Positions 7,988-18,189 of a stretch of 64,000 nt of DNA are shown piece by piece. The stretch is from the NCBI GenBank assembly GCA_020635825.1, contig JACJZA010000015.1, positions 1-64,000 of the forward strand. The letters run 5' to 3'. The position numbers and the translations under genes were made by a program. This stretch comes from Flavobacteriales bacterium. GTDB taxonomy: Bacteria; Bacteroidota; Bacteroidia; Flavobacteriales_E; Vicingaceae. The number at the start of each line of letters is the position of its first letter. Positions within the stretch are counted from its first letter, which is position 1. A model generated the notes under the pieces. The model did not search any database and had not been told where the DNA came from. It saw nothing but the letters and a program-made list of their open reading frames with translations.

Positions 7988-10900
7988 TTATTCTTTTACA
8001 AAACGAGTTTGATTAATTCCTTTATCAGTTTTTACCATGATAAAGTACATTCCTCTGCTAAGGTCTGAGACATTAATCCATCCATTTTGTTCATTGCTAA
8101 TGGTTTTGATTAATGAACCATTAATGTTGTAAATGTTAATTTGTTCAATTTGTTCAGTTGTTTCAATTCTTAAAACATCTTTAACTGGGTTTGGAGAAAT
8201 GCTCATATTGCTAGTGTTAAATTGTTCAATTCCAACTAATGTAATGTTAGCACATGCTGAGGTATCAACACAGCCATTTAATGTAATTTCTACAGCGTAA
8301 TTTCCGTTTGCAGATGGTGTGAAATCTTGGTTAACAGCTCCAACATATGCAAAACTGTTGTCACAATCTAGCCAATTGTAATTCGCTCCACTTTGGTTCG
8401 ATGAAATTGTATTTCCTGAAATAGATGTTGAATTATCAATAGCCGTTGGGTTAATAGTAACTGTTTGAGTCATTTCTAGGCTACAATCAGTATTACAAGC
8501 AAATTGGCCAACTACCCAGTCGGTAGCTTCATCCATGTTGTTCATTAATCCATTGTTTTGTCCTGCAGTAAGATCGTAAACAGTTGTACCTTCACCTTCC
8601 TCAAAATTATAATATGCTAATAAGTCAGTTTCTGAACCAGTTAAACAATTATTCATGTTGTTCATAATTTCAGTTTGATTTAAAGCTTTGTTCCAAAAAC
8701 GAACTTCATCCATTCTTCCATTGAAGTATTCTCCTGTTCCTATAATAAAGTCTTCTCCAATTGAAAATGTTTGAGAAATGCCAGTATAGGTTGATAATGA
8801 AGAAGTTCCACTAACAACTTCAAATCCATTTATATAAACTGTCATATTTCCATTGTCGAATACACAAGCAATATGATTCCAATCATTTGAAGTTAAAGCA
8901 TTAGGAATTCCAATAGAACCACCTTCAGTAGCAAACCTAATTCCTCTACCATTATTAATAGTCGCATTGTAAGTATCAATAATTATTTCACCGGTTGTCG
9001 CACTTCCACTACCTTTAAAGTTAGAAATAACCCTATCATAGTTAGTAGAACGAGGATATATCCATGCTTCAATAGAATAGGTATTGGTTGAAGGTAAAGA
9101 AAAAGATGTACTTACATAATCATTTGAGCCATCTAAGTCTAAAGCATATCCAACAGGAGTAGTTGATAATAAGCTACCACAACCAAATCCAGAAGTCACC
9201 CAATCAACATTCATATCCATATTATTTAAAGTGCCATTAACCCCAGCCACTAAGTCAGTTAGTATTGGTGAATTAGTTCCATCTTCAAAATTGTAATATG
9301 CAATTAAATCAGTTTCTAATCCTGTTGCGCAATTGTTCATATCGTAAGTTATTTCTGCAGCATTTCTAGCACTTCCCCAAATTTTCACTTCGTCCATTTG
9401 TCCGTTAAAATATTCAGATGCGCCAATAACAAAATCTTCAGCAATATGAATAGGATTAGATGTCGCAGGAATAGTACTAAAAGGTGCAGTCGCTGAACCT
9501 ACTTCGATACCATCTACATATAATTTTACAAGACCATTATCAAATGTAGCAGCTACATGGTTCCATTCATTTAAAGTTAATACATTACTAACATTGTAAT
9601 AGAAAGCATTGTTTCCAGCCCCGTGGGTAACAAATCTTAAGCCTTTACCATTGTTTACATCTCCGTAAGTATCAAAAACACATTGTCCAGTAGTATTGTT
9701 TGAATAACTAGATAAAATACGGTCGTGATTTGTAGAACGAGGGAAAATCCAAGCTTCAAAAGTTAATGTATTTAGGGTAGGTAAAATTAATGTAGTAGTA
9801 ACTTTATCATTTAAACCATCAAAATCAAGAGCAGTTCCATAATCTGGGGTATAATTGGTTGAATTTGATCCAATAATGTTGTAAGTAGTAGAGGTGTAAA
9901 TATTATTAGTAGTAAAATCAATTGTACTACCATTTCCAACTACAGGGCCATCAACAATAACTCCAGTTGCATCATCTCTTAAATAATAACTACCACCGTT
10001 TTCAGAACTGTTTAATGTTACTGTTGCATTAGAGCCTATGCATACATTACTTGGCGCAGAAATACTTTCGTCAGCATAATTTACTACTTCAATAGTTATT
10101 TGTTCAGTATCTCCTGTCGCTGTTCCTGTACAGGTATAGGTTTGAGTACTTGTAGGATAAAAAGCAACACCATTTGTTACTCCATTATTCCAGATGTATC
10201 CAGTTGGATCGCAAGTTCCTCTTAGTACCACATAATCACCATTGCAAATTGTTGTTTTGTTGGCTTCAATTCCAATTTCTGCTACTGTGTTTTCGTAAGC
10301 ACCTAAATCGATGTTAGGTCCAAATACTCTAGTGTCACCATTTAAATCAGGATTAGACCAAACAATACCAGTTGTATCACCTGCATTTACAAATGGAGAT
10401 TTACAAAGCACAGAATAATCACCATTGTTGAAATCAGTAAAGAATGGAGCACCTGTAATAATATTAGTTAAGCCATTATTATTTGTAAATCCTAAGCTTC
10501 CAGCATCAGAATAGCAATTAGTAATAAAGTAAGAACCTCCATTTCTATTTACATCGTCGCCTGCTCCTGGTTGGTTATTGTAAAAAACACAGTTGGTTAC
10601 ATATAGAATTGGAGACCCTGCTGAAACTGACAAGAAAATAGCTTTTGCTGAACCACCACCTCTTGTATTGTTAACAAATGTACAGTTGTTAATTTGACCA
10701 ATATTAGTATTTTGAACAATAACTGCCCCTCCATATCTTGCAGCCATGTTATCATCAAACAAACAATTTACAATATTTGTTGATGAAGCACCAGTAATAT
10801 AAAGTGCACCACCATCATATAATGAAGTGCTGTTATTAATCATTTTACAATTAAAAAACTGAGGAACTCCACCGCTTGTGTAAATTGCGCCACCGTGTTG

Positions 10901-11437
10901 TTGAGAGCTATTATCTTGGAAAGTACAATTTTTAAAAGTAGGACTTGCATTAGTACTATATACAGCACCACCATTAAGTAAAGAACCACTTATTGCAGCA
11001 CCATTTTCAACAATAAATCCATCTAGTATAGTAGTGTTGTCATTTCCATCAAAACGCATAATGTTTCTTGATTTGTTTCCTCCTCCTAAATCACCAGAAA
11101 TGATAGTCATATTTGAATTCCAGTTTCTTTGATTTAAGGTTGTTTCTGTCCCATTAAACCCACCATATACTTGAATGTTGTTAACTACTCTAAAAGTGTG
11201 GTCTCTTGAGTCTGCAGCTATGTTTCCAGTATAAGTTCTACTAGGAACATAGGTTCCTTCTGCTACCCATATTTCCGACCCACTAGGAGAGGTAAATAAA
11301 GCAGAATGTAAGTCAGTATAAGCATTTGCCCATGATGTTCCATCATTGTTACCTGTAGCATCAATATCTACATAAACTTGAGCATTTGCAATAAAACCAA
11401 CCATTAATGTGAAAATGCTTAGTAATGTTTTTTTCAT
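7988..11437 (-). CDS. Large secreted beta-helix/LamG adhesin-like protein with T9SS sorting domain
   Basis: The 1149-residue protein has a signal peptide (LLSIFTLMVGFIANAQ). Residues about 25-390 form a right-handed beta-helix of the polymorphic-outer-membrane or choice-of-anchor type, with repeats such as NGGAVYSTNASPTFKNCTF. A beta-sandwich section follows. Two concanavalin-like LamG domains are at about 540-740 and 775-980; each contains TFEAWIFPRSTN or YSIEAWIYPRSTN and the closing DLIAYYNFEDG motif. The end is a T9SS type A sorting domain (SPNPVKDVLRIETTEQ...). A surface adhesin or sugar-binding role is inferred. Its promoter region carries two 12-bp direct repeats next to a LytTR regulator gene. 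Confidence 0.9.
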   Translation of the reverse strand: MKKTLLSIFTLMVGFIANAQVYVDIDATGNNDGTSWANAYTDLHSALFTSPSGSEIWVAEGTYVPSRTYTGNIAADSRDHTFRVVNNIQVYGGFNGTETTLNQRNWNSNMTIISGDLGGGNKSRNIMRFDGNDNTTILDGFIVENGAAISGSLLNGGAVYSTNASPTFKNCTFQDNSSQQHGGAIYTSGGVPQFFNCKMINNSTSLYDGGALYITGASSTNIVNCLFDDNMAARYGGAVIVQNTNIGQINNCTFVNNTRGGGSAKAIFLSVSAGSPILYVTNCVFYNNQPGAGDDVNRNGGSYFITNCYSDAGSLGFTNNNGLTNIITGAPFFTDFNNGDYSVLCKSPFVNAGDTTGIVWSNPDLNGDTRVFGPNIDLGAYENTVAEIGIEANKTTICNGDYVVLRGTCDPTGYIWNNGVTNGVAFYPTSTQTYTCTGTATGDTEQITIEVVNYADESISAPSNVCIGSNATVTLNSSENGGSYYLRDDATGVIVDGPVVGNGSTIDFTTNNIYTSTTYNIIGSNSTNYTPDYGTALDFDGLNDKVTTTLILPTLNTLTFEAWIFPRSTNHDRILSSYSNNTTGQCVFDTYGDVNNGKGLRFVTHGAGNNAFYYNVSNVLTLNEWNHVAATFDNGLVKLYVDGIEVGSATAPFSTIPATSNPIHIAEDFVIGASEYFNGQMDEVKIWGSARNAAEITYDMNNCATGLETDLIAYYNFEDGTNSPILTDLVAGVNGTLNNMDMNVDWVTSGFGCGSLLSTTPVGYALDLDGSNDYVSTSFSLPSTNTYSIEAWIYPRSTNYDRVISNFKGSGSATTGEIIIDTYNATINNGRGIRFATEGGSIGIPNALTSNDWNHIACVFDNGNMTVYINGFEVVSGTSSLSTYTGISQTFSIGEDFIIGTGEYFNGRMDEVRFWNKALNQTEIMNNMNNCLTGSETDLLAYYNFEEGEGTTVYDLTAGQNNGLMNNMDEATDWVVGQFACNTDCSLEMTQTVTINPTAIDNSTSISGNTISSNQSGANYNWLDCDNSFAYVGAVNQDFTPSANGNYAVEITLNGCVDTSACANITLVGIEQFNTSNMSISPNPVKDVLRIETTEQIEQINIYNINGSLIKTISNEQNGWINVSDLSRGMYFIMVKTDKGINQTRFVKE

Positions 11438-11503
11438 TTTAAGTTTTTTTTGATTAATAATGTCAACAAACTTAGATTAGAAAAAAGGCTTCGTAAAAAT
11501 TGC

Positions 11504-11535
11504 TTTAGGAATGGACAGTTTAGTTTAGGAATGGA
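11504..11535. promoter_or_regulatory. Two direct repeats upstream of the LamG gene, possible LytTR site
   Basis: TTTAGGAATGGA occurs at 11504-11515 and again at 11524-11535, a 20-bp period. LytTR-domain regulators bind pairs of short direct repeats about two helical turns apart, and a LytTR regulator gene ends four bases to the right. The site lies in the 101-nt gap that must hold the promoter of the secreted LamG protein. Confidence 0.5.
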
Positions 11536-11538
11536 AAA

Positions 11539-12279
11539 TTATTGCATAATGAGCTCTTCAAACTCAGGTTTTTTGTATTTAGAAAGTTTTGCAATAATTC
11601 CTTTACTCAAGTGTATTTCAAATTTTGATTTAGAGAAATTTTTAAGGTGATTTAAATTGACTAACCACGATTTATGCGAACGAAAGAAATGTGGGTTTTG
11701 CTGAAAAGTAGATTCGTAGAACTTTAAATTTTTACTCATCAAAAATTGTTCGTTTATGGTATATATACAACTGTATGCTTCTTGAGCTTCAACTGCAATA
11801 ATGTCTTCAATGGAAATGATTTGTTGTCCATTGTTGTTTCGTATTACAATTTTTGTTGGGGAATCTGTTTTTAGGTTTTCGGTTAATGCTTTGTAGTTTT
11901 CTTTGTTATTTTTTAACTCTATTTGTTTTGCCAATTTTTCTACAGCTTGTTGAAGTCTTTCAATTTCTACAGGTTTCAATAAATAATCTACTGCCGATAT
12001 TTCAAAAGCCTTAATGGCATATTTGTCATAGGCAGTTACAAATATTATTTCAAAATTTACTTCATCAAAAAAAGAAACAATTTCGTAACCTGCATAATTA
12101 GGCATTTCAATGTCTAAGAAAACAACATCAGGGCTGAGTTGTTTAATTTTTTCCACAGAAGAAATTACATTAGTGCACTTTTCTATCACTTCAACTTGAG
12201 GACAAAAACGTGCCAATAAAGTAGAGAGTACATTTCTTGCACTTTCTTCATCGTCTACTATGATGGCTTTTAATTTCAC
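11539..12279 (-). CDS. LytTR-family response regulator
   Basis: The 246-residue protein is a CheY-type receiver domain (residues 1-120) joined to a LytTR DNA-binding domain (about 140-240). Acidic residues DDEE at 9-12 and the phospho-acceptor Asp56 in VVFLDIEMP are present, with Lys in the LLKPVEIERL segment. The LytTR half shows IISIEDIIAVEAQEAYSCIY and FFRSHKSWLVNLNHL. It follows the LytS-type kinase gene by 72 nt on the same strand and is its likely partner. Targets are not known; repeats just downstream, before the LamG gene, are a candidate. Confidence 0.92.
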   Translation of the reverse strand: MKLKAIIVDDEESARNVLSTLLARFCPQVEVIEKCTNVISSVEKIKQLSPDVVFLDIEMPNYAGYEIVSFFDEVNFEIIFVTAYDKYAIKAFEISAVDYLLKPVEIERLQQAVEKLAKQIELKNNKENYKALTENLKTDSPTKIVIRNNNGQQIISIEDIIAVEAQEAYSCIYTINEQFLMSKNLKFYESTFQQNPHFFRSHKSWLVNLNHLKNFSKSKFEIHLSKGIIAKLSKYKKPEFEELIMQ

Positions 12280-12351
12280 AGGTCAAAAATAAAAAAGCTG
12301 ATTTTTAAATGCACTTCAAAGTTTATGAATGGCAATTTTTTTTTAGCAATG

Positions 12352-15201
12352 TCAATAATTTTGTCTAAAAGGAATTTTAATAATTACCTGAGTTCCACTA
12401 TCTTTTTTTAAATCAATGTATTCTATTCCCAAATCATCGTGGTATTGTTCTTTCATAATGTCGAAGCGTGCTTTAGTAGCATTTACAGAAAATGATTGAT
12501 GTTGTTTACGTTGGCGTTCATTTATTTCCATGGCTTTTTTTCTGCCTATTCCATTATCGGTAACAGTACAAGTTAAAATTTCTTTTTTCTCAAATTCTAT
12601 TTTTAATTTTTTAAGACCTTCTTTATGCAAGAGACCATGTTTTATTGCATTTTCAACAAAAGGCTGTATGAGCATCGGTGGAACTTGTATATCTTCCACG
12701 TCATTGAGTGTTATTTCATATTTAAAATCATCTTTAAATCTCAATTTTTCTAGTTCAAGATATATATTCAACAGTTCAATTTCATCTTCAATATCAATAA
12801 ATTCTTTGTTTGAAAAATGCAGGGTTTGACGGACCAGTTTTGAGAATTTAATAATATAAGAGTAGGAATTATCTACATCACCTTGTAAAATTAAATCTTG
12901 AATGGAATTAATAGAGTTAAAAATAAAATGAGGATTCATTTGCGATTGAATAGCAATCAGTTTGGAAGCATTAAGTTCGTTTTGAAGTTTAATTTTTGTG
13001 CGTTGTTTTTTTAACTGATATTGATAAATAACATAAGTAATGAACAAAAAAACCAATGCTAAAAATAAATAAAACCACCAGGTTGCCCAAAAGGGTGGCG
13101 AAATTTGAAAAGCATAAGAAATGGTATCGCTTTCCTGATTTCTATATGTTGCTTTAATTAAAAAAGTGTATTTGCCAGCGGGTAATGATTTGTACTCAAT
13201 TTTATTGTCGTGGTAGTTGTTGCTCTGCCATTTTTCATCCAGCCCATCTAACTTGTAATGATAGGTAATTTCATCGCTGTACTTTAAACTAATAGATGAA
13301 ACTACAAACTCTAATTTATTTTGAGTATAATTAAAATAACTTTGTTTTTCCTTTTGAATATCAGAATTGTTTACTAAGATATTGGAGAAAGTAATGGTGG
13401 GGATAAATTGTGTTTTGTGTATTTGATTGATATCAATAATTTGAACTCCTTTTTGATGAACTAACCATAATTGATTTTTGCTTATTTCAAAATCAATTAC
13501 TTGGTTGGTGTAAAGTCCGTTGGATTTATTTAAAATATAAATGGATTTACCATTTTCGTCTAATATTTGAAGACCCAAATTGGTTGAAATGTAAAATTGA
13601 TTTTGATAATTTTTGATGTGTTTCGTGGTATTTGAAATAAGTCCATTTTGATGGTTCCATTGTTCAATTAATTGATTGTTTTCAAAAATTAAAACACCAT
13701 TGTTTTGAGTGGTAATGTAGATTTTACCATTAAAATAAAGAACATCTTTACAAATAAGTGTTTCATTATTTAATAGAAAAAAATCACAACTGTCTTCATT
13801 GCCAATTTTTAATCCCATTGATGTACCTGCATAAATAGTTTTGTTGATAGAATCAAAACCAATACAGTTGGTACGTTCTTTATATAAAGGAATGTGTTTT
13901 TCTAAAGGTTGATGATTGATAAATTCTATCCAAGAAACTCCATTATTGGCAGAAATGAGGTATAAATTTTTCCTTACAGAGAAAATATCCTTTATGGCTC
14001 CGTATTTTTTAATGATTTCTTTTTTCGTTGATAAATCTACAAATGTTGGGTACTTTTTATCAAATAAAAGTTGATTCGTTTCTGGAATGAATTCTAATAA
14101 TTCAATATTTTTTTCTCCATTTGCTATACTCAAGGAAAGATTAAGATTAGTGCTAACCTCATAAATATTTCCTGATTGAGTCCCAATATATATCTTGTCA
14201 TTTCCTTTTGTGATTCGAGTAATTTTGTTGTCTTTTTCAGGAATATTTAATTCAATTGAATTAAAATCAGAAACGACAATCAAGCCTTCTCCAAAAGTTC
14301 CAAGTATAGAATTCCCTTCTTTGTCTTTGTAAATACTAGAAATGAGGTTGCTCTCAAAAATTGTATTTCCATTGAATAAGCCTTCAAAATTTTTATTAAA
14401 AATATAAACGCCCCCCGATTGTTTACTCACCCACAAATAATTATTGTCGGAATAAAAGCGTATGAGCTTCTTCTTTTCATCCTTTAAAGGAAAAATATCT
14501 TTAATGATAGAATCATTTTCATAAATGAAAGTGTTTTGAAAAATATTAAAACAATATAATTTGTTATTAAGATAAAAATATTGAAGCATGATTTCATCAC
14601 TATTAACATTACTTACTTTGTCAATGTAAGATTTACCTTTTTCTAACTTAACCAATTGCCTAGTATTGGCATCAAAAGTTAGAAGTGAATTTTCTTTAGT
14701 TTTAAAAATTTCTGAAAACCGCTGAGTAGAATAATTTTTTGGAATTATAATTTCAACTTGTTTTTTGGGAGTTACTCTAAACAAACTGTTGCTTCCAATC
14801 ACTAAGTTGTTATATTCATCAAATTCATAATATAAATATGAACTCATTAAACTATCGGGAAGTTGAAAAAATACCTTGCAATGATTGTTTTGAATTTTAA
14901 AAATTTGCCCACTTAAGTTATTACAAAATATTGCTCCAGAAGTATCTGTTTTTAAACTAAAAACAGAATTGTTGAGCATTTCAGAGCACTGAATAAATTC
15001 AAAATGATAACCATCAAACTTTATAATCCCTTGATTAGTAGCTAACCAATAAACTTGGTTTTTATCTTGAAGGATGTCGTAAATATCAATTCCTGATAGT
15101 TCATCTTCACCAATTTTAAAATATGATGGATTCTGTCCGTATGTAAAAACAGAGGAGAAGGTCAATAATATTAATAAAAACCTAAGTTTTAATCCTCTCA
15201 T
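12352..15201 (-). CDS. LytS-type hybrid sensor histidine kinase with propeller sensor
   Basis: The start is placed at 15201 (MRGLKLRFLLILL), giving 949 residues and a proper signal peptide ending near FTYGQ. A start at 15285 would add 28 uncharacteristic residues and overlap the divergent gene. A periplasmic sensor of two-component-regulator propeller repeats spans about 20-590 (for example VYWLATNQGIIKFDGYHFEF, GTSMGLKIGNEDSCDF). A Y_Y_Y domain (YHYKLDGLDEKWQSNNYH) follows, then a TM segment (WWFYLFLALVFLFITYVIY). The kinase carries the H-box MNPHFIFNSINSIQDL and the N/G box DNGIGRKKA. It probably phosphorylates the LytTR regulator encoded next. The divergent promoters share only 42 nt with the gene at 15244. 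Confidence 0.9.
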   Translation of the reverse strand: MRGLKLRFLLILLTFSSVFTYGQNPSYFKIGEDELSGIDIYDILQDKNQVYWLATNQGIIKFDGYHFEFIQCSEMLNNSVFSLKTDTSGAIFCNNLSGQIFKIQNNHCKVFFQLPDSLMSSYLYYEFDEYNNLVIGSNSLFRVTPKKQVEIIIPKNYSTQRFSEIFKTKENSLLTFDANTRQLVKLEKGKSYIDKVSNVNSDEIMLQYFYLNNKLYCFNIFQNTFIYENDSIIKDIFPLKDEKKKLIRFYSDNNYLWVSKQSGGVYIFNKNFEGLFNGNTIFESNLISSIYKDKEGNSILGTFGEGLIVVSDFNSIELNIPEKDNKITRITKGNDKIYIGTQSGNIYEVSTNLNLSLSIANGEKNIELLEFIPETNQLLFDKKYPTFVDLSTKKEIIKKYGAIKDIFSVRKNLYLISANNGVSWIEFINHQPLEKHIPLYKERTNCIGFDSINKTIYAGTSMGLKIGNEDSCDFFLLNNETLICKDVLYFNGKIYITTQNNGVLIFENNQLIEQWNHQNGLISNTTKHIKNYQNQFYISTNLGLQILDENGKSIYILNKSNGLYTNQVIDFEISKNQLWLVHQKGVQIIDINQIHKTQFIPTITFSNILVNNSDIQKEKQSYFNYTQNKLEFVVSSISLKYSDEITYHYKLDGLDEKWQSNNYHDNKIEYKSLPAGKYTFLIKATYRNQESDTISYAFQISPPFWATWWFYLFLALVFLFITYVIYQYQLKKQRTKIKLQNELNASKLIAIQSQMNPHFIFNSINSIQDLILQGDVDNSYSYIIKFSKLVRQTLHFSNKEFIDIEDEIELLNIYLELEKLRFKDDFKYEITLNDVEDIQVPPMLIQPFVENAIKHGLLHKEGLKKLKIEFEKKEILTCTVTDNGIGRKKAMEINERQRKQHQSFSVNATKARFDIMKEQYHDDLGIEYIDLKKDSGTQVIIKIPFRQNY

Positions 15202-15243
15202 TTTACACTCAAATTTTTTATATTTACAATTTACCGAAAAATC

Positions 15244-15840
15244 ATGGCAATATACGAATTCAATGGTTTCAAACCAGCCATTCACGAAAGTTCATTTGTT
15301 CACCCTTTAGCTGCAGTTACAGGAAATGTAATCATCGGTAAAGATGTTTATGTTGGTCCTGGTGCTGCCATTCGAGGCGATTGGGGAAAAATTGTGATTG
15401 AAGAAGGTTGTAATGTTCAAGAGAATTGTACAATTCATATGTTTCCCGGAACAACCACCATTTTAAAAAAAGGAGCACATATTGGTCATGGAGCTATTAT
15501 ACATGGAGGTATCATAGGTGAAAATTGTTTAATTGGGATGAACAGTGTTGTGATGGATGATGTTGTGATGGAAGATGAGTGCATTGTTGGGGCTTTGTGT
15601 TTTGTTCCAGCTAAAATGGAAATTCCAAAACGTAGTTTGTTAGTAGGTAATCCTGCAAAAATTATCAAAAAAGTAAGTGATGAAATGATAGCTTGGAAAA
15701 CTAAGGGGACCCAATTATATCAAGCATTACCTAAAGAATGTTTTGATACTTTAAGGGAATGTGAGCCATTAAGAGAAGAAGAACCCAATCGTCCTTTGCA
15801 AGAAAGTCTGTACTCTACATGGAATAAAATTAAGGGATAG
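15244..15840 (+). CDS. Gamma-carbonic-anhydrase-like hexapeptide-repeat protein (PaaY type)
   Basis: The 198-residue protein is a left-handed beta-helix of hexapeptide repeats (VIIGKDVYVGPGAAIRGDWG, IGHGAIIHGGIIGENCLIGM). Histidines at positions expected for trimeric metal binding (IHMFPG, HIGHGAIIHG) place it near gamma carbonic anhydrases and the PaaY thioesterase family. The final 30 residues are a polar tail. It could hydrate CO2 or hydrolyse a CoA thioester; sequence alone does not decide. It is divergent from the histidine kinase and 5 nt before the SpoIIE gene, so those two may be co-transcribed. Confidence 0.85.
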   Translation: MAIYEFNGFKPAIHESSFVHPLAAVTGNVIIGKDVYVGPGAAIRGDWGKIVIEEGCNVQENCTIHMFPGTTTILKKGAHIGHGAIIHGGIIGENCLIGMNSVVMDDVVMEDECIVGALCFVPAKMEIPKRSLLVGNPAKIIKKVSDEMIAWKTKGTQLYQALPKECFDTLRECEPLREEEPNRPLQESLYSTWNKIKG

Positions 15841-15845
15841 ATAGT

Positions 15846-18116
15846 TTGAAATTACTAAATATCATACTATTTCTCATTTTGTTTGGTGTTGCTCCAAACA
15901 TAAAATCTCAAGAAGTTGATGAGTTGAAAGAGCAACTTAAAAATGATTTAAAAGATACTACCCGTCTTAGAGTTTTAGTTGAAATTAGTAATGAATGTGA
16001 ATTTGATGAGATTGAGTTTTATGCTCAAAAAGCACTTACACTGTCTGATAGCATATTACAATCAAAAAAATACCCTGCAAATCAGATTTTTTCTCATAAA
16101 GCTACAGCTATTAATAATTTGGCATTCCTGTATCATGCGGTTTCTGAGTATGAAAAAGCTAAAAATGAGTACGATAAAAGTTTAAAAATATTTTATCAAG
16201 TAAAGGACACGAATGGAATTATTATGGCATATAATAATATAGCTATGGTTCTAAAAGATATGGGTGATATAGATCTTACACTAGATTATTTGGATAAAGC
16301 ATATTTATTGTCTGATAAAATTCAGAGCCTTGATTTATTACATATGACCTTTACCAATTATTCAGCTATTTACATACGAATGGGATTAATTGATAAGGCA
16401 TTAACTTATGCTTATAAGGGTTTGAAAATTCAAGAACAGATAGGTGGTGATTATGGAAAAGGCTATGCTTTAAACAATATAGCATCACTTTTTTATATGC
16501 AAAAAGATTATGAAAAAGCTGAAGTTTATTATTTAAAATCATTAGAAGTTAGAGAGAAAATAAACGATGAAATTGGGGTTGCAACTGTCTACAACAATTT
16601 AGCTAAAGTCTATGATGTTAAAGGCGATAATAAAAAAGCAGAAGAATATTACTTTAAGTGTTTAGATAAAAGAAAAGAAATAAATACACCTGAGGGGGTA
16701 GCTCAATCTTATAGTAATTTAGGCTTGTTTTATTTTAAAATGGGTCAGATCGACAAAACAAAATCCTATTACAATAAAGCCATCAAAATTAGAGAAGAGA
16801 TAAATGAGCAAGAAGGTTTAGGTAATTCATATTTGAACATGTCTGAGTTTTTAATATCTCAAGGAAGATACCAAGAAGCAGAAGATTATGGAATAAAAGC
16901 TATGAAAATTGCTAAACAATTAGGATTTACCCATGACATTGAATCTAGTGCCAATATCCTCAGTAAAATATATGAAAAGAAAAACAATTATCGACTGGCC
17001 TATGATTTTTATAAACTTCATATAGAATTAAGAGATAGCTTGTTCAGTGAAGAAAACCAGAAGTCTGTTTTAACTAAACAGATAAACTATGAATATGAAA
17101 AGAAAAAGTTAACTGACAGTTTGCAGTTTGCAAAAGAACAGGAGGTAAAGGATTTAGCGATTGCCAAACAAGAAGCACAATTGAAACAAGAAAAAACCCA
17201 AAGAATCGCTTTGTATGGAGGTTTATTGGTTATCATCATTTTTGCGGGTTTTGTTTACAATCGATTTAGAATTTCACAACAACAGAAAAAAATAATTGAG
17301 CTACAAAAAGTAGAAGTAGAACAACAAAAAGAAGTGGTGGAAGAGAAGAATAAAGAAATTTTAGATAGTATTCACTATGCAAAAAGAATACAAGCTGCTA
17401 TTTTGCCACCTGATAAATCGGTAAAAGAGCTTTTACCTAATTCTTTTATTCTCTATAAACCTAAAGATATTGTGGCTGGAGATTTTTATTGGTTAGAAAA
17501 AAAGAATAACCAGATATTGTTTGCCGCTGCAGATTGTACAGGTCATGGGGTTCCTGGTGCTATGGTGAGCGTAGTATGTAATAACGGATTAAATAGATCT
17601 GTTCGAGAACACGGACTGACAAACCCTGGTGAAATTCTGAATAAAACTAGAGAAATAGTAATAGCAGAATTTGAGAAAAGTGAAGATGAAGTAAAAGATG
17701 GAGTGGACATAGCTATATGTAATTTAGAAGGAAATATTTTGCAATATGCTGGAGCTAACAATCCATTATGGATTGTTAGAAATGGAATGGAAGAAATTGA
17801 TGAAATAGAAGAAATAGAAGAAATTAAAGCAGATAAACAACCTATAGGAAAATATGCTGAACCTAAGCCTTACACTAATCACACTATTCAGGTTGATAAA
17901 GGAGATACAATTTATATTTTTAGTGATGGTTATGTTGATCAATTTGGTGGTGAAAAAGGCAAAAAGTTAAAGGCGGCGAATTTTAAAAAACTTTTATTGT
18001 CTATACAAAATCAACCTTTAAACAAACAAAAAGAAATTATAAATCAAACTTTTGAGGATTGGAAAGGAGACCTAGAACAATTGGATGATGTCTGCATTAT
18101 AGGTGTCAGAATATAA
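15846..18116 (+). CDS. TPR-repeat SpoIIE/PP2C-type serine phosphatase
   Basis: The start is TTG at 15846, giving a signal peptide (LLNIILFLILFGVAPNIKS). Residues about 30-400 hold roughly eight tetratricopeptide repeats (EKAEVYYLKSLEVREKINDE type). A helical, charged segment and one TM helix (IALYGGLLVIIIFAGFVY) follow, then a coiled coil (IIELQKVEVEQQKEVVEEK). The SpoIIE phosphatase domain carries metal-binding acidic residues in GDFYWLEKK, DCTGHGVPGAM and ISDGYVDQFGG-like positions. This layout suits signal transfer from a periplasmic TPR domain to dephosphorylation of a STAS protein. The STAS protein at 593 is a conceivable but unproven substrate. Confidence 0.9.
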   Translation: MKLLNIILFLILFGVAPNIKSQEVDELKEQLKNDLKDTTRLRVLVEISNECEFDEIEFYAQKALTLSDSILQSKKYPANQIFSHKATAINNLAFLYHAVSEYEKAKNEYDKSLKIFYQVKDTNGIIMAYNNIAMVLKDMGDIDLTLDYLDKAYLLSDKIQSLDLLHMTFTNYSAIYIRMGLIDKALTYAYKGLKIQEQIGGDYGKGYALNNIASLFYMQKDYEKAEVYYLKSLEVREKINDEIGVATVYNNLAKVYDVKGDNKKAEEYYFKCLDKRKEINTPEGVAQSYSNLGLFYFKMGQIDKTKSYYNKAIKIREEINEQEGLGNSYLNMSEFLISQGRYQEAEDYGIKAMKIAKQLGFTHDIESSANILSKIYEKKNNYRLAYDFYKLHIELRDSLFSEENQKSVLTKQINYEYEKKKLTDSLQFAKEQEVKDLAIAKQEAQLKQEKTQRIALYGGLLVIIIFAGFVYNRFRISQQQKKIIELQKVEVEQQKEVVEEKNKEILDSIHYAKRIQAAILPPDKSVKELLPNSFILYKPKDIVAGDFYWLEKKNNQILFAAADCTGHGVPGAMVSVVCNNGLNRSVREHGLTNPGEILNKTREIVIAEFEKSEDEVKDGVDIAICNLEGNILQYAGANNPLWIVRNGMEEIDEIEEIEEIKADKQPIGKYAEPKPYTNHTIQVDKGDTIYIFSDGYVDQFGGEKGKKLKAANFKKLLLSIQNQPLNKQKEIINQTFEDWKGDLEQLDDVCIIGVRI

Positions 18117-18126
18117 TTTAGAGTTT

Positions 18127-18147
18127 ACCCTGAGCTTGTCGAAGGGT
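18127..18147. repeat. REP-like intergenic palindrome
   Basis: ACCCTGAGCTTGTCGAAGGGT is an imperfect palindrome of the type CCCTGAGC-TTGTC-GAAGGG seen scattered between genes in many bacterial genomes. It sits 10 nt after the SpoIIE gene and may act as a terminator or a repeated extragenic element. Confidence 0.7.
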
Positions 18148-18189
18148 GTATTGGAGTGAAAATTTAACAAGTGCTAAAAGCATTAAAAG

